Shown here: piece by piece, positions 13,850 to 24,554 of the stretch
Position numbering within the stretch: the stretch's first letter is position 1
Layout of the letters: each line of letters begins with the position of its first letter
Assembly: GCA_013398175.1 (NCBI GenBank)
Contig: VZRZ01001922.1
Location: 811,242-875,241 of the forward strand
Direction of reading: 5' to 3'
Source of the DNA: Climacteris rufus
Taxonomy: Eukaryota > Chordata > Aves > Passeriformes > Climacteridae
DNA: 64,000 nucleotides
Notes under the pieces: generated by a model
Database searches by the model: none
Told to the model about the DNA's origin: nothing
What the model saw: the letters and a program-made list of their open reading frames with translations, nothing else
Translations under genes and position numbers: made by a program

Positions 13850-16800
13850 TTCAGTGCCATATGCAGGTTTTTTTTTTTTTAATGATAATAACAACAAAGC
13901 TCAGTGCCTGATTGCTGGTTTCCATCCAGATCCCAATGCTCTTGGGGGATGTTTTGAGTTTGCTGTATGAGGTGAATTAGCATGGGTTTGGGTTTTATTG
14001 TTATGTTGGGTGGATTTTTAAAAAATTATTTGTCTTGTAGAAGTGCAGAAACTTCGATCAGGTGTTGCCAGTGTGTTAGAGAAAGCGGGGAGAGAAGGTT
14101 CTTCTGTGTCTCCACGCTGTGACATAGCCATGCTTCTTGGGCCAGGATCATCTCGGGTGTGAGAGCTCCAGTCCTTCCCCAACAGGCTTGATTATTTTCA
14201 AACTTGCCATAACTTGCTGTGGTGCATTTCTCACTAGCCAGCACTGATTCCTTTATTCCTATTACTGAGCCAAGATAGCAGCAGGCTGGGCTGACACAAA
14301 TGCTCTAAGTTATGCTGCTGTATCTCTGCTGCTGTCACTCATGGTGCTCCCAGGCCCAGGATCTTGCAGACACTCCAGCAGCAGGTACCTGAGGATCAAA
14401 GGTTTAGATCCATTCTTGCTGTCAGAAATGTTTTATATCTAATTTCTCCTTGAGAAAGCTGGGGAGTTGAGGTGAGGATGGGCTGGCATCTGAGGATTAC
14501 AAGCACCCTGGGGCAGCATTGCTGTGACCTGAGCTTCATCTCCCTGTGCCTGTGTGTTGAGGACCAGCTCTGGGCTACAGAAACAGCTGCCTCTGCAAAA
14601 CGTGTGTGTGTGAGATGAGGATGTGGGTCACCAATGCTTTTTGATGGTAGGAGGGTTTGCAAGGATGCCCCATAGGTTGGTACCCCACAGCCTGTGCTGC
14701 CCCTGCATCCTCCTGCATCATGTGGGCTAGGGCAGCTCACATGTTTCCTGGTGGAGCTTTTAAATATGTTAAAAAACTTGTGCTCTGACCAGGAATTTCT
14801 CCACTGTTACCAGGTTGTGGTTTGGACTGGGCTGGGCTGTAGCACATCACTGCACAGTGGGCATATGGCAGGAAAGCTCTCCGAGAGGGCTTGGGGCATT
14901 TTGGTTTAGTCACCAGTAAGGGTTTCCCTTTGCTCTTCCCTCTCTGCAAAGAATGAGAGGTTTGAAGAGGGGAAAAAAGCTCCTGGTACTGGAGCTGCTC
15001 GGCACAGGTGATGCTCCCTGGGGAGCCTCCCACCCAACAGGAGCCTTGTGAGTTAATTGTAGGAGCAGGAAAGCTGAGGCATGGCTGGAGGGAGTCCAGG
15101 GCTTTTCCAGAACCAGAAATAAGTGCAGTAGTGGGGAGTTTTGTCTGACAGCATTTCTTGTCCTTGCTGAGCTCTTTCCTTGGAGCAGGTTGTGCCTTGG
15201 TGCTGTCTTGGTCAATCTCTGCTCCCCAAAGCAGTTAGCTGACAGAGGGAGGGGGAAAGGCGAGCTGGTGGCTTCATGAAGGCAGCTAAAGCCATGCAGG
15301 TAACTGTCCTTCCTGTGTGTTTGCAATTATTTTATTTTCCTTGAGTATCTGTTTTTCTAATATGTATGGTTTTTTATAACCTTTCCCTCCCTTGGAGACA
15401 CTTCACATTAATATGCTGCCATTAACCGTCACCCCTCATTGTGGCCTGGTTTGGAAGGGTGGCTGCTCAGGGAAGGATAGTAGCATTAGTTTCTAAAGCT
15501 GTGTAAAGATCCTCATGGAAGCAATTACCAGATGGATTACCCCTGGCTTTGCTGCTGTGAAAAGGCCATGCTGGGTCGAGAATGCTGACTATATTAACAG
15601 CACGATCCCTTCCTTCTTGGGAGGAGTGGTTTGGATTAGCCTCCTGATTTTTAAAGGGCTGGGTTCAAAGCGGGATGTTCAGAGCAGGGATCTGGCTGGC
15701 TGAATCCTTTATTCTTCCCTCCCTGTTCCCCTTTCCCTTTTCCTTTCCCCTGATGCACCCCATCTCAGGCTGTCCTCTGACATGTGGGATCCACAGCTCC
15801 AGGGGGCAGGGGAAGACCTTCCTTGACCTCCGAGAGCTCAGGCTCTGTGGTTTGGTAGGAGTTTTGGCTTTTATGCAGGAGGAGGAGCAAAGCTCAGCTG
15901 GAGACCGAATACAGCTATGGGCTCCTAAGTACTAAATCATCTGCTGCTCCTGCTGAAGCCTGGGAAGGCTGGTTCGACCTTCATGGCTGGGAAGCCGCTC
16001 ATGTCTGTCCTGAAAGCACAGAAGGAAAACAAAACACCGTCTGTCCTTGTAGGAACTCCCTTTTGCCACTCTATTTACGCACCACGACTCTGGGCTCTTC
16101 TCAAAATATTTGGCCTCTGATGGTCCTGGAGATGGGCTGACTGTGGCTGGTGTGGGGACTGGGAAATGGGATGTTGCCTTCATTTCTTTCCCAATTAGTA
16201 CCCTTTCTAATTGCGGACGAACTTGGGGGAGCAGCTCTTGCACTCACCCACCCACTGGCCAAGCCGCCAGCAGACAATGGCACGGGGTGGTGGCAGTGGG
16301 CTGTGGCCCCAAAGATGCTCTTTGGCATCTCCTGGCACCCTGGTGAGCCCAGAGAGGGCTACTGAGGGGATTCCCTCTGGCAAGGGGCAAATGCATTTTC
16401 AGGAGTTGGCAGGTGTAGAACAGTGGAGAGATCCCAGGGGAGCTGTGGGTGTCCCACTGCTGATGGGAGTGGAAGTAGGGGTACTGGTGGGGGACTATTC
16501 CCATCACCTTGGGAGAATTGGGTTGGGAATTGGTACTCAGCTCCCTGTGGGGCTGCTGCCAGTCCAGAGGTTTTCCACTTCAGTTTCTTTTTTTTAATCC
16601 TGAAATCTTAAAAAAAAAAAAGAAGAAAATCTCAGTGGAAGCATAGAATATTATTGACTCTTAAAACCTATTTGGTCTTGTTTGCTATCCAGAATTACCA
16701 TTTGTAAACCCATTAGAAGTGTTCACAGGAGCCAATGGACTTGGACTGGCATTGCCCATCCTTTCATGTAGGAAAACCCAGAAGACTATTTTTGATAGAG

Positions 16801-18950
16801 GCTTGGGAAGACTGATGCAGCCCAAGCACAAGCAGTTGAACTGAGCAGTCTTGCAGCATCCCAGGAGAGCTTTGGGCCAGGGGGAGGATGAGATGACCAA
16901 AATTCCTCTCCATCCTGCTGCTTGACTCCCAGCACAGATAGAGCTGGGTCTTCTCTTTTGTCCAGTCAGCAGCTTGGTTTGTGCTGACCTCTTAAATATT
17001 CAGCTCATTATACACTGTAACATATAAATAAAACAGAAGCAGGCAGCAATATTCTCCAGGAGGATATAATCGGCTTCCTTTCCTTTTTAATTATACAGGA
17101 TTTGTCTTCATGTGTCAGGCTGCTCCTATGGGCTAATCTATAATTTTAAGGAGCTAAAGTCTGTGTTCTTTATGCAATGGGACGCTTATGTACACACCTG
17201 GTTTTGGGGGTCCAAGGTGGAAGAGCATCTTTCTAGGTGGAAGTGCAGGGAATTTTGTTGCTGGATGTTGTTTCTAGAGGTCAGTGGCCTGAATCCTGCA
17301 TGCCTTTCCATTGTCAGGGGGTTCTTCAATTTGTTGGAGATGATGAGGGTCACCACAGGGATACCTTGGGATCTGTCTGGGGTGTGTGATGCTGGCTGGT
17401 GGCATGCATTGCCTGTCCCTCTGTAGAGGCAGGATGGTGGCCTGATGCTACAGCCAGTGGATAGGATCGTTGTCCACGCGTGGAGCTCTGGCCCCGGCTG
17501 CCTACAGGAGATGTGAATGTGTTTTAACCTGGCACCACTGCCAGGGCAGCAGTTGCTTGCTGATAAGTGTGGTGTGAACTCTGAGCTGACTTGCTTTCTC
17601 CTGAGGGAAGCCCTTGAAACAAAATTTGGCTTTTCGTCAAAGCAATGAATCTGTCATCTTTCCCTCTGTGCAGCTCAGAGTCCCCTGCTCCTGATTTGCA
17701 AATAAATTCCCCATTTTGGTGGCTGCCTGGCCATCCATTTTAAAATTAAAGCTTTGGTGCCTACTGGACAAAGCATCAGTAATCCTCCAGGGGCTTTTCA
17801 TGCTGTTATACTCGGCTGGAGACTTTAGCAGATTTAAGCCTCTGGAGGGTGTTTCAGACCACATATATTGTTTACCACAGATACAGACAAGAAGATACAC
17901 AAATTGCTGGTTCTAGCTGTTACCTGCTTACTGGTGGCCCAGATTCCTTAGCTCTTGGTCAGCTGCTTGCACTGAATCAGTGGCCAACAACCTGAGCTGA
18001 TGCCAGTTGAGCGTGGGGAGGATAAGAGGAAGATGCTGAAGAGACTTCTCCAAAGCCTGAATGCGGATGTTTCCATCCAGGCTGAAGCTGCAGCTGTAGT
18101 TCCTGAGGGTCAAGTCTTCTTCCAGTTCTTGAAGGTCACATCTTCTTCCATGGCTGCTGTGCAGCCTTTGTCATTCCTGTTGCCTGATGTAATAGGTGTC
18201 TGGATTGTGTAAATGTGTGTGTGCACCACAGGAGAGATCCAGGCTCTGCCCACACAAGAGTGGGTGTTAGAGGGGTGGTGAGCAGCAAGGGCAGAAAAGG
18301 TGGTGATAGTGTGGTCTTGGCATCAGGGCCAAGTGAGAAAGTGGGACACTTGCTGAGAGATCCTCAGGGACTCATGTTCCCTGCTGAGCCAGCAGAAGAG
18401 GAGGCACTGCTCCATTTTTTGAAGATGGAGCAGAACGCCTGTGGACATGTGTGAGCAGGGAAGGGTCAGTAGCAATGAGAAGCTTAATGGTGAAGGCTCA
18501 AAGCTTCTCCAGGGACTCCAGCTGCAGGACAGGCTTTGCTAGAGAAGTGCTTTGCTTTAATTAGGTATTTGTATAAATATTTTATTTGATTTTTGTTTTG
18601 TTTTGTTCTTTCTTCCCCCAAAGTGGAGTCAGAACAGACTCAAATCTGAAGATCTTTCTTAAGGGACAAAAAAATCACCTCCAAGCAGGGGATGGTACTG
18701 GTCCTCCTTGGAGCAGGGTGGGATCCTGGCTCTGCTGTGTCTTCCCATGGCATCCCAGAGGAGCTGCCACCAGAGTGCACATGAATATTGTGCCCAGGTA
18801 CCAATGCAGAGGAAGAGGAGTTTCACAGTCCTCAAATAAACGAACTAGAGCTAAAATCTCCATGGGTCAGAAAACTAATTAGGGCAGATCATGGCCGGGG
18901 CCCAGAGCTAAGTCCATTCCCAGTGTGTGGGTTGTGTCAGCACAAAGCAG

Positions 18951-19077
18951 GGGCACTGAGCCAGTGAAGCACTTAAGCAAGTACTTAACTTCAAGCATTT
19001 AAACAGGGATTTCTATGGGTTCCTACTAATGCCTGGAGTTGCTTAAGTTTGTATTTAAGTGCTTGATTGGCTTAGGG
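18951..19077. mobile_element. Palindromic MITE-like DNA transposon fossil
   Basis: Two arms are inverted copies of each other. The left arm at 18961-18997 begins CCAGTGAAGCACTTAAG. The right arm at 19040-19070 ends TTAAGTGCTTGATTGG, and its reverse complement starts CCAATCAAGCACTTAA. The arms share AAGCACTTAA, ACTTAA and a terminal AAGCA/GCA with small gaps. The spacer is about 42 bp. From memory, this 'agcacttaagca ... tgcttaagtgct' plan with a central palindrome resembles an old non-autonomous DNA element common in turtles, crocodilians and birds. I cannot confirm the family name. It has no coding capacity and is heavily mutated. Confidence 0.6.
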
Positions 19078-22000
19078 ATTGTGCAGTTTGTGAAAGGAGG
19101 GTAAGAGGAAAGAGGTGACTCTTTCAGGATCTCTGCTGATTTGGTGCTGAGCGGTACCTGATGTACTGGGAGAAGTGTTGCAGGATGGGTACAAAGCCTG
19201 TTCTTCAGAGACCCACAGCCTGCTTTTGGCACCACCACGTCCTTTTGGATGGGGTAAAGACTGTGGCCATGGTGCTCTGTCTGTCTCCCCCTTGTATCCT
19301 GGGGCTGAGGCCGTTGGGATGCACAGCACTGCTCGCACAGGGCTAACCCAAGGCACTGGGCTCTGGGGTTGAGAAAACTACACCAAAACTTGCCTGAAGG
19401 ATCTCATGCCTTGGTGCTCCATCTGGGTTATTCAAGGATGAGGATGAAGGCAGTGTGGTGCTGTCCCACTTCTTTTCCCCCTAGTGCTGCTGACCCTCTT
19501 AAGTGTACGTGCTGGCACCGGGGGACGGGGAGGGATGAACCCTATCCTGTTTGAAGTATTATAATCCTTTCAGATGGCATTAGCGCCTGGGCCAGCAACG
19601 GCGCTATAATTGAACCTCCTGTTTGCAGGGGCCCTGTGCTTCAGTGAGACTTCTAAATCTCATTTGTATAATGCCTGGTTGCAATTCCTGCTGGAAGATT
19701 GCCCTCTGCCTCCAATGCCCCTGCGCCTGCTGAGCACAAAGACGTCCTTGCTGGCAGAGGAGTGACAGAGCGTGGCCGGGCAGCAACGTGCTGCATGGCA
19801 TCTGAGTTTCCAGAGCTTTCACGTGTTTATTGGAGCTTCTGATAGGCTGGTAGAATGTTTTTATTTCCCCTCCTCTATTGTTTTTTAATGCCCAAGTCCC
19901 AGGGAAGGGCCTCAGTGGCAATTGCTTGGTCAGGGATTATGTAGGGATGAGATTTTCCAGGGAAAGCTGGGTGTGAAGGAAATCAAGATAGAGGCACATT
20001 TGGCTGCTGCCAGACTTCTTGGGGGTCATCAATGCACCTGCACAGGCAAAACGCCTTTTCTGGCCAAATGGGTTCCCCAGAAAACCTTGTCAGCTCTGCC
20101 AGCCCCCTGAGCTGGCTTGGGTTTTCTGACTCCTGAAAGAATGCTTGTGCTCCTGGTCCGATGCGCTCTGGTCCAAAGGCAGAACTCAGCAGCCCCAGAA
20201 GGAAAATGGCTTTTATTTTACCAAAGGCTTAAGTTCTGTATTTTAAAACAGTGCCACAAAAGAAGAAAGTGAATCAGAATCAGCCTTTAGCTTGCACTGC
20301 CCACTCCTTGTCTTTCTGGGCAGCTGGAGGCTGGCCCTGGGAACTGGTGTGACCTGCCCATACCCACTCACTGCTGGCTTCTCTTGGGCCAGGCTTTTCA
20401 CCTGAAACGCCCTTTCACTGCTGGGCTTCCTCTCGGTGGCCAAAGTGCTGCCACAACGTGCCTGTTCCCTGCCCAGTGTCCAGCCTGCCCTGGCTCCTGT
20501 GCCAGGGAGGGGTGCTGGGGGCTGTCTGCTGGAGCAGATCATCCCACGGGATGCCACGAGCCCGCAGCAGCAGCCGGCTGGATTGCTTGTTCCTCCTTCC
20601 CGCTCCAGCGATCCCTGCTGTACTGTAATCACACAATTATTATGCCATTAAAATGTCATATTCGCAGAAATCCACATAAACAAGGCATTAGCAGTTGCCA
20701 GAAAATTGTAGTTTTACTGCTAATGACCCATTTTCCCCCCACAGCACCACTCCTTTTTTCTTAAATATTATTTTTTTCTCTTCTTTTTTTTTCCCTTTTG
20801 TTTTGTTTCTGAGCTGTGATTTAAGAGGCAGATGACGAATTACATCTTTGCACTGAGAGGCTTTTAATCTTTAATGTACAGTTACAGAGAAAAGCTGCCT
20901 CTGTGCTTGCTCTGGGCAGTGTGCCCTAAGCCAGCAAGGGTGATGGGTGCTTTTGGAGGAGGTGCCTTTAGTGGGTCTTTTTGGGGGGTGCTTTACTGAG
21001 CTGGCAGAGAAAGCTCTTGGTGAGCTCTGCGCTCGGCTGAGTGCTGGTATGAGACGGAAACTCCTCTCCACAATGAGTTTTTCCTGTGTCTTTTTTCCTG
21101 GGAAGGGGAGTCCCTCTTGTTGACCACCCCTGGAGACCCCCCGAGTGTGGTGTTGGAAGAGGCATCACTTGTTTGCCAAGAGCAGCCAGCCACCCCCTAG
21201 GATATATTTTTCTTCTCTTTCTTTCAGACACATTGAGTCTCTTGAACTCTTTTAAGCATTGACTGTGTTTCCTATAATTAATATCAGTCATTAAACTGGC
21301 AATGTTGAAAGAGAAATTACCTAATTCCAAGAAAAAAAATGAAAATTTATTACTAGTACGTGAGAGAAAATGAATAGGAAACTTGGAGAGATGAGCACTG
21401 TAGAAGATAAATAGAAAGGCAAGTGGAGTATTGACTTGATCCTTTTCTAGTGCAGGGTAATTTGGTCTTTAAAGTGAGTTAGATCATAATAAATTAAATT
21501 TAGATTTCTGCACATCAGTTAAATAACTCCCAAGACAGAATCCTGGTGTGAGGAAGAGGTGATAGTACATGGTGGAAATATTATAATGAAGACCTTATCC
21601 GGTAACCTGTAACTGATGTGCTGTCCCTGGGTGAGCCAAGGGGATTTCTCCTGATGCTTTAGCTCTCCTCCCTGTCTTGGATCAGGTGCAGGTGAGAAAC
21701 AGGTGAGTCCCTGTGCTCAGGTTGGTGAGGTCTCCTGCCTCCCACTGCTTGCACAGCTGGGAGCTTTTCATCCAAGGATGCTGCCTGGCTTTCCTCCTCT
21801 GCTTTGTTCAGGTATTTTTTTGCAGAGATCGGTGTGCACCGGTATCTGAGCATCCTGCTCTGCTTTTGGTTACCCTTGTAGGGAGGCTTGGGATGGAAAG
21901 AACACCCAGAAGATTTGGACAGGTGATGTGGATTGAAAGCAAATGCCCAGCCCTGGGTATCTACTTCTGGCTGAGAAAGTTAACCCAATCCCTGGTCTTG

Positions 22001-23010
22001 TTTTGTGGCCAGATAGGGATTAAAATAACTCTAATCTCTGGCATCTAGTTGCACTTATCTCAGGTGTGTATTTAATTACCCAATATTTAGTACTGGCTGT
22101 CCTACTGACAGCTTCCCTCAACCCAGAAAGGAGAAGGCCGTGTGAATCAAGGTGGGCTGATGACTTTCAGGTGGAGATTTCATAGGAGTATTAGTTATTC
22201 ACTGCAGAGTGAACCAGGAATACAACCCTTGGATGCAAGGTGTATCCAGAGCAGGATGAGAAGTGAATATCCTGAGATCAGGGACCAGTATTTGTCCATG
22301 TATCCATTTACTGCTGGGACCCTACCCCTGGTAACAGGACATTAGTGGGGTTAGATGGATGCTGGGGAAAGGCCATCCCAGACCCTGAGGCACGTGCCAG
22401 GACTCTCCTGTGTGCCTGACCCCTGCTTCTGCTGCCTGGCCAGAGCCTCACTGCCCTTGCAGCAGGTACAGAAGCTCCAGTTTTCCTGGAGCCATGTCTG
22501 CATGCGGGAATCCACCAGCCCTCCCACCTGAGCCGTCGGATTCTTGCCCATCTGCTCCCTTCTAGCTGATCCAAAGCTATTTGCTGTAACTGGCATTTTA
22601 AAAAACAACAACAGCCAAAAAAAAACCAACATCCTCCAGGTTTAAGTGCTATGTGGCCACTTTTGAAAGCTGTTTCTTTTCTTATTAAGTTTGATAAAGC
22701 CGACTTTTATTTTTCTTCACAGCATTAAAATTTAGGGACTGCCACTCCGGCGGCTGTTTTAGCAGCGCCACACCTCCTGGGGTCATCATGAAGTCTTACA
22801 AACATCAGGCTGTCGCTGTCTCCGCGCTGCAGTCGGCTCACTTTTCCCCCATCTTTTACTGCAGTGGTAAATCATGTTTTGCAAGATGCCTTAGAAAAAA
22901 AAAGACATCAGCAGCATTTATCACCCAGTGCACGTCGGTCCTCCCAAAAGTCCAGGAGCGGGTTATGTGTGTCCTCCTCGTAAAACTCCTGCAGGGACCT
23001 CACTGGTTTC

Positions 23011-23067
23011 ATAACTTTCTCCCAGCCTTGAATAACTTTCTTCCAGTCCTGAATAACTTTCTTCCCC
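23011..23067. repeat. 21-bp tandem repeat, about 2.7 copies
   Basis: Units begin at 23011, 23032 and 23053, each starting ataactttct and followed by a variable cccag or tccag segment. The third unit is partial. This small minisatellite is the only reason an open frame there translates with a repeated NNFLP pattern, so that pattern is not evidence of a protein. Confidence 0.8.
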
Positions 23068-24384
23068 TATGGCTGGTGCCTTGGGGGTTTCTTCTGGTCC
23101 TCTCACACTGGGACAGGTGCTGGAGGAGGTCCTGGGAAGGCCATGGGTTCACACCAGGGGACGATGAATATGACCCTGTATCTGGAAACCCCTGCATCCC
23201 TGGGCTTTGTTGACTTTTTGGGAGTACTCATGTTGCTGTAACCCAGGGCGATATGGGGCATCCTGTGGTTAGAGGTGCCTGGCTTGGTCCTGTGGTGGTT
23301 CATTTGCAGGAGCCAGGGCTCCCTCCTCCCCTTTCTACGACTACAGAAAATGCACTGCCAGATGCAAGTAAAATCAATTATGGGATAAAAATCGCCCTTT
23401 TCAAAAGCTTCATTTTGGGCTATTAGCAGGCAAAATCGGCTTTGAGATGGTGTGAACTGAGGAGGATAAAAAAAAGAAGGAGAAAAGATCAATTATGGGA
23501 TAAGATCACAATTTTCTTTAGGGCTGAGATGTCTGTAAATGTTTGCATCTCAGTGTTACAGGTAGGCTGAGATCAAAGAGGTTGTGCTGCTGTAGCGATG
23601 AGATCTTATCAGTGCTGTTTTGTGCTGGTTGGCTCAGACACTGCCAAAGGATGCTCAAAGCCCCTGACAGCACCTGCTGCTCAGAGATGTTTAAACCCTG
23701 ACAGCACCAAGCCACCAAGAGATGCTTAAACCCCAGAAGGTTGTCAGAGCTGCTGGGTAACCCCGAAATGCAGCTCCTCCATGCAGAGTGGGGGGACCAC
23801 ACAGGCACATGCTTACCTGCTCTTTTCCCTGTGGTAGGGCTGAAGTCCTCAGTGGGAGACTTGTGGTGGCAAAGAAGGCTTGAAATTGGGCTGGGAGCAT
23901 GATGGCTCCCTTCACCCTCCTGTTGCTGGAGGTAGCCCTGGGGCTAGGATCTGGCTGTGGAAATGTGGGCCTGCTCCTGTCTGATGGCCCTTTTCTGCCT
24001 GAAGAGTTACAGGGTGATGGGTCATGTGATGTAAAATACCTTTGATTTTTGGCAGGAGAGAAATTAATGCCCTAACAAAATGTTTGTGCTTTTATATTTC
24101 TCAAGACTGCTGCTTGAGAGGGGGATCCACCAAATACCTGAATTTGGTTTCAGATGAGTCATTTTGATTCAAATTGGCAGGCTCTTTTTGGCCTGGTGTT
24201 TAAGGACCTAAGGACAAAAAGTAAACCCGGCAGACCAAGTGGGACTCCTTGTTAGCTGCTCTTGCAGTGCTTGCCTGTGCTGCAGGGCTGGCTGACCTCC
24301 AGCGGGGCTTGGGAGGACCTCTGGAGGGGGTCAGGCGTCCTCTGGTCTCTCCTGTCTCTAACGGGGCTGACTTTGTGCGCGCAG

Positions 24385-24554
24385 GAATCGGACGTGGACT
24401 GGGACGACCTTTGGGATCAGTTTGAAGAGCGGAGGTACCTGAGTGCCCGGAGGTGGAAGGGCGGCGAGGACCCGTACCGGCTCCATGCCTTTAACCAGCG
24501 GGAGAGCGAGAGGATCCCCAGTGACCGTGCTGTCCGCGACACCCGCCATCACAG
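24385..24554 (+). CDS. GALNT14: GALNT14 exon 2 (stem and start of catalytic domain)
   Basis: The acceptor gcgcgcag precedes GAATCGGACG, and the exon runs 170 bp (56 codons plus 2 bases), ending CACAG before gttctg. It encodes ESDVDWDDLWDQFEERRYLS, continues with a RRWK segment and the GEDPY block, and includes AFNQRESERI, finishing DTRHH plus the first two bases of an Arg codon. DWDDLWDQF and NQRESERI are what I recall as typical of GALNT14; GALNT16 has a different stem and reads NQLESDKL. DTRH is shared across the family. The segment should match about residues 44-100 of human GALNT14. It links the luminal stem to the GT-A fold. The phase-2 end joins the next exon to restore Arg-Cys, as in the family. 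The donor is oddly weak at positions +3 to +6. Confidence 0.9.

Larger units (their letters stand above)
1..24384 (+). other. GALNT14: GALNT14 intron 1, 3' portion (exon 1 not in window)
   Basis: No exon, RNA gene or pseudogene is supported here. The intron ends in ctttgtgcgcgcag just before the first recognisable exon. A GALNT first exon would encode a short basic tail, a hydrophobic signal anchor of about 20 residues and part of the stem, followed by a donor in the right phase. I found no such stretch, so exon 1 should lie upstream and the intron is at least 24.4 kb. Visible content: a poly-C run at 7-22, an AT-rich patch with repeated TTAGCT-like words at 5655-5755, poly-T runs at 9563-9578, 10101-10114 and 13868-13880, poly-A at 16610-16621, a pyrimidine tract at 15713-15750, a T-rich stretch at 20752-20808, and the elements listed separately. 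All reading frames here are short and unlike known proteins. Confidence 0.7.

Noticed and set aside
22788..23213. 141-codon open frame on the plus strand with a repeated NNFLP pattern
   Set aside because: The repeated residues come from a 21-bp minisatellite. The start has no supporting context, and the frame ends in ordinary intronic sequence. The region is kept only as a possible noncoding element.
24262..24384. Upstream extension of the exon 2 reading frame to an ATG at 24262
   Set aside because: The frame is open, but the sequence ends in a splice acceptor (gcgcgcag) exactly where GALNT homology begins, and the upstream residues do not resemble a GALNT stem or anchor.
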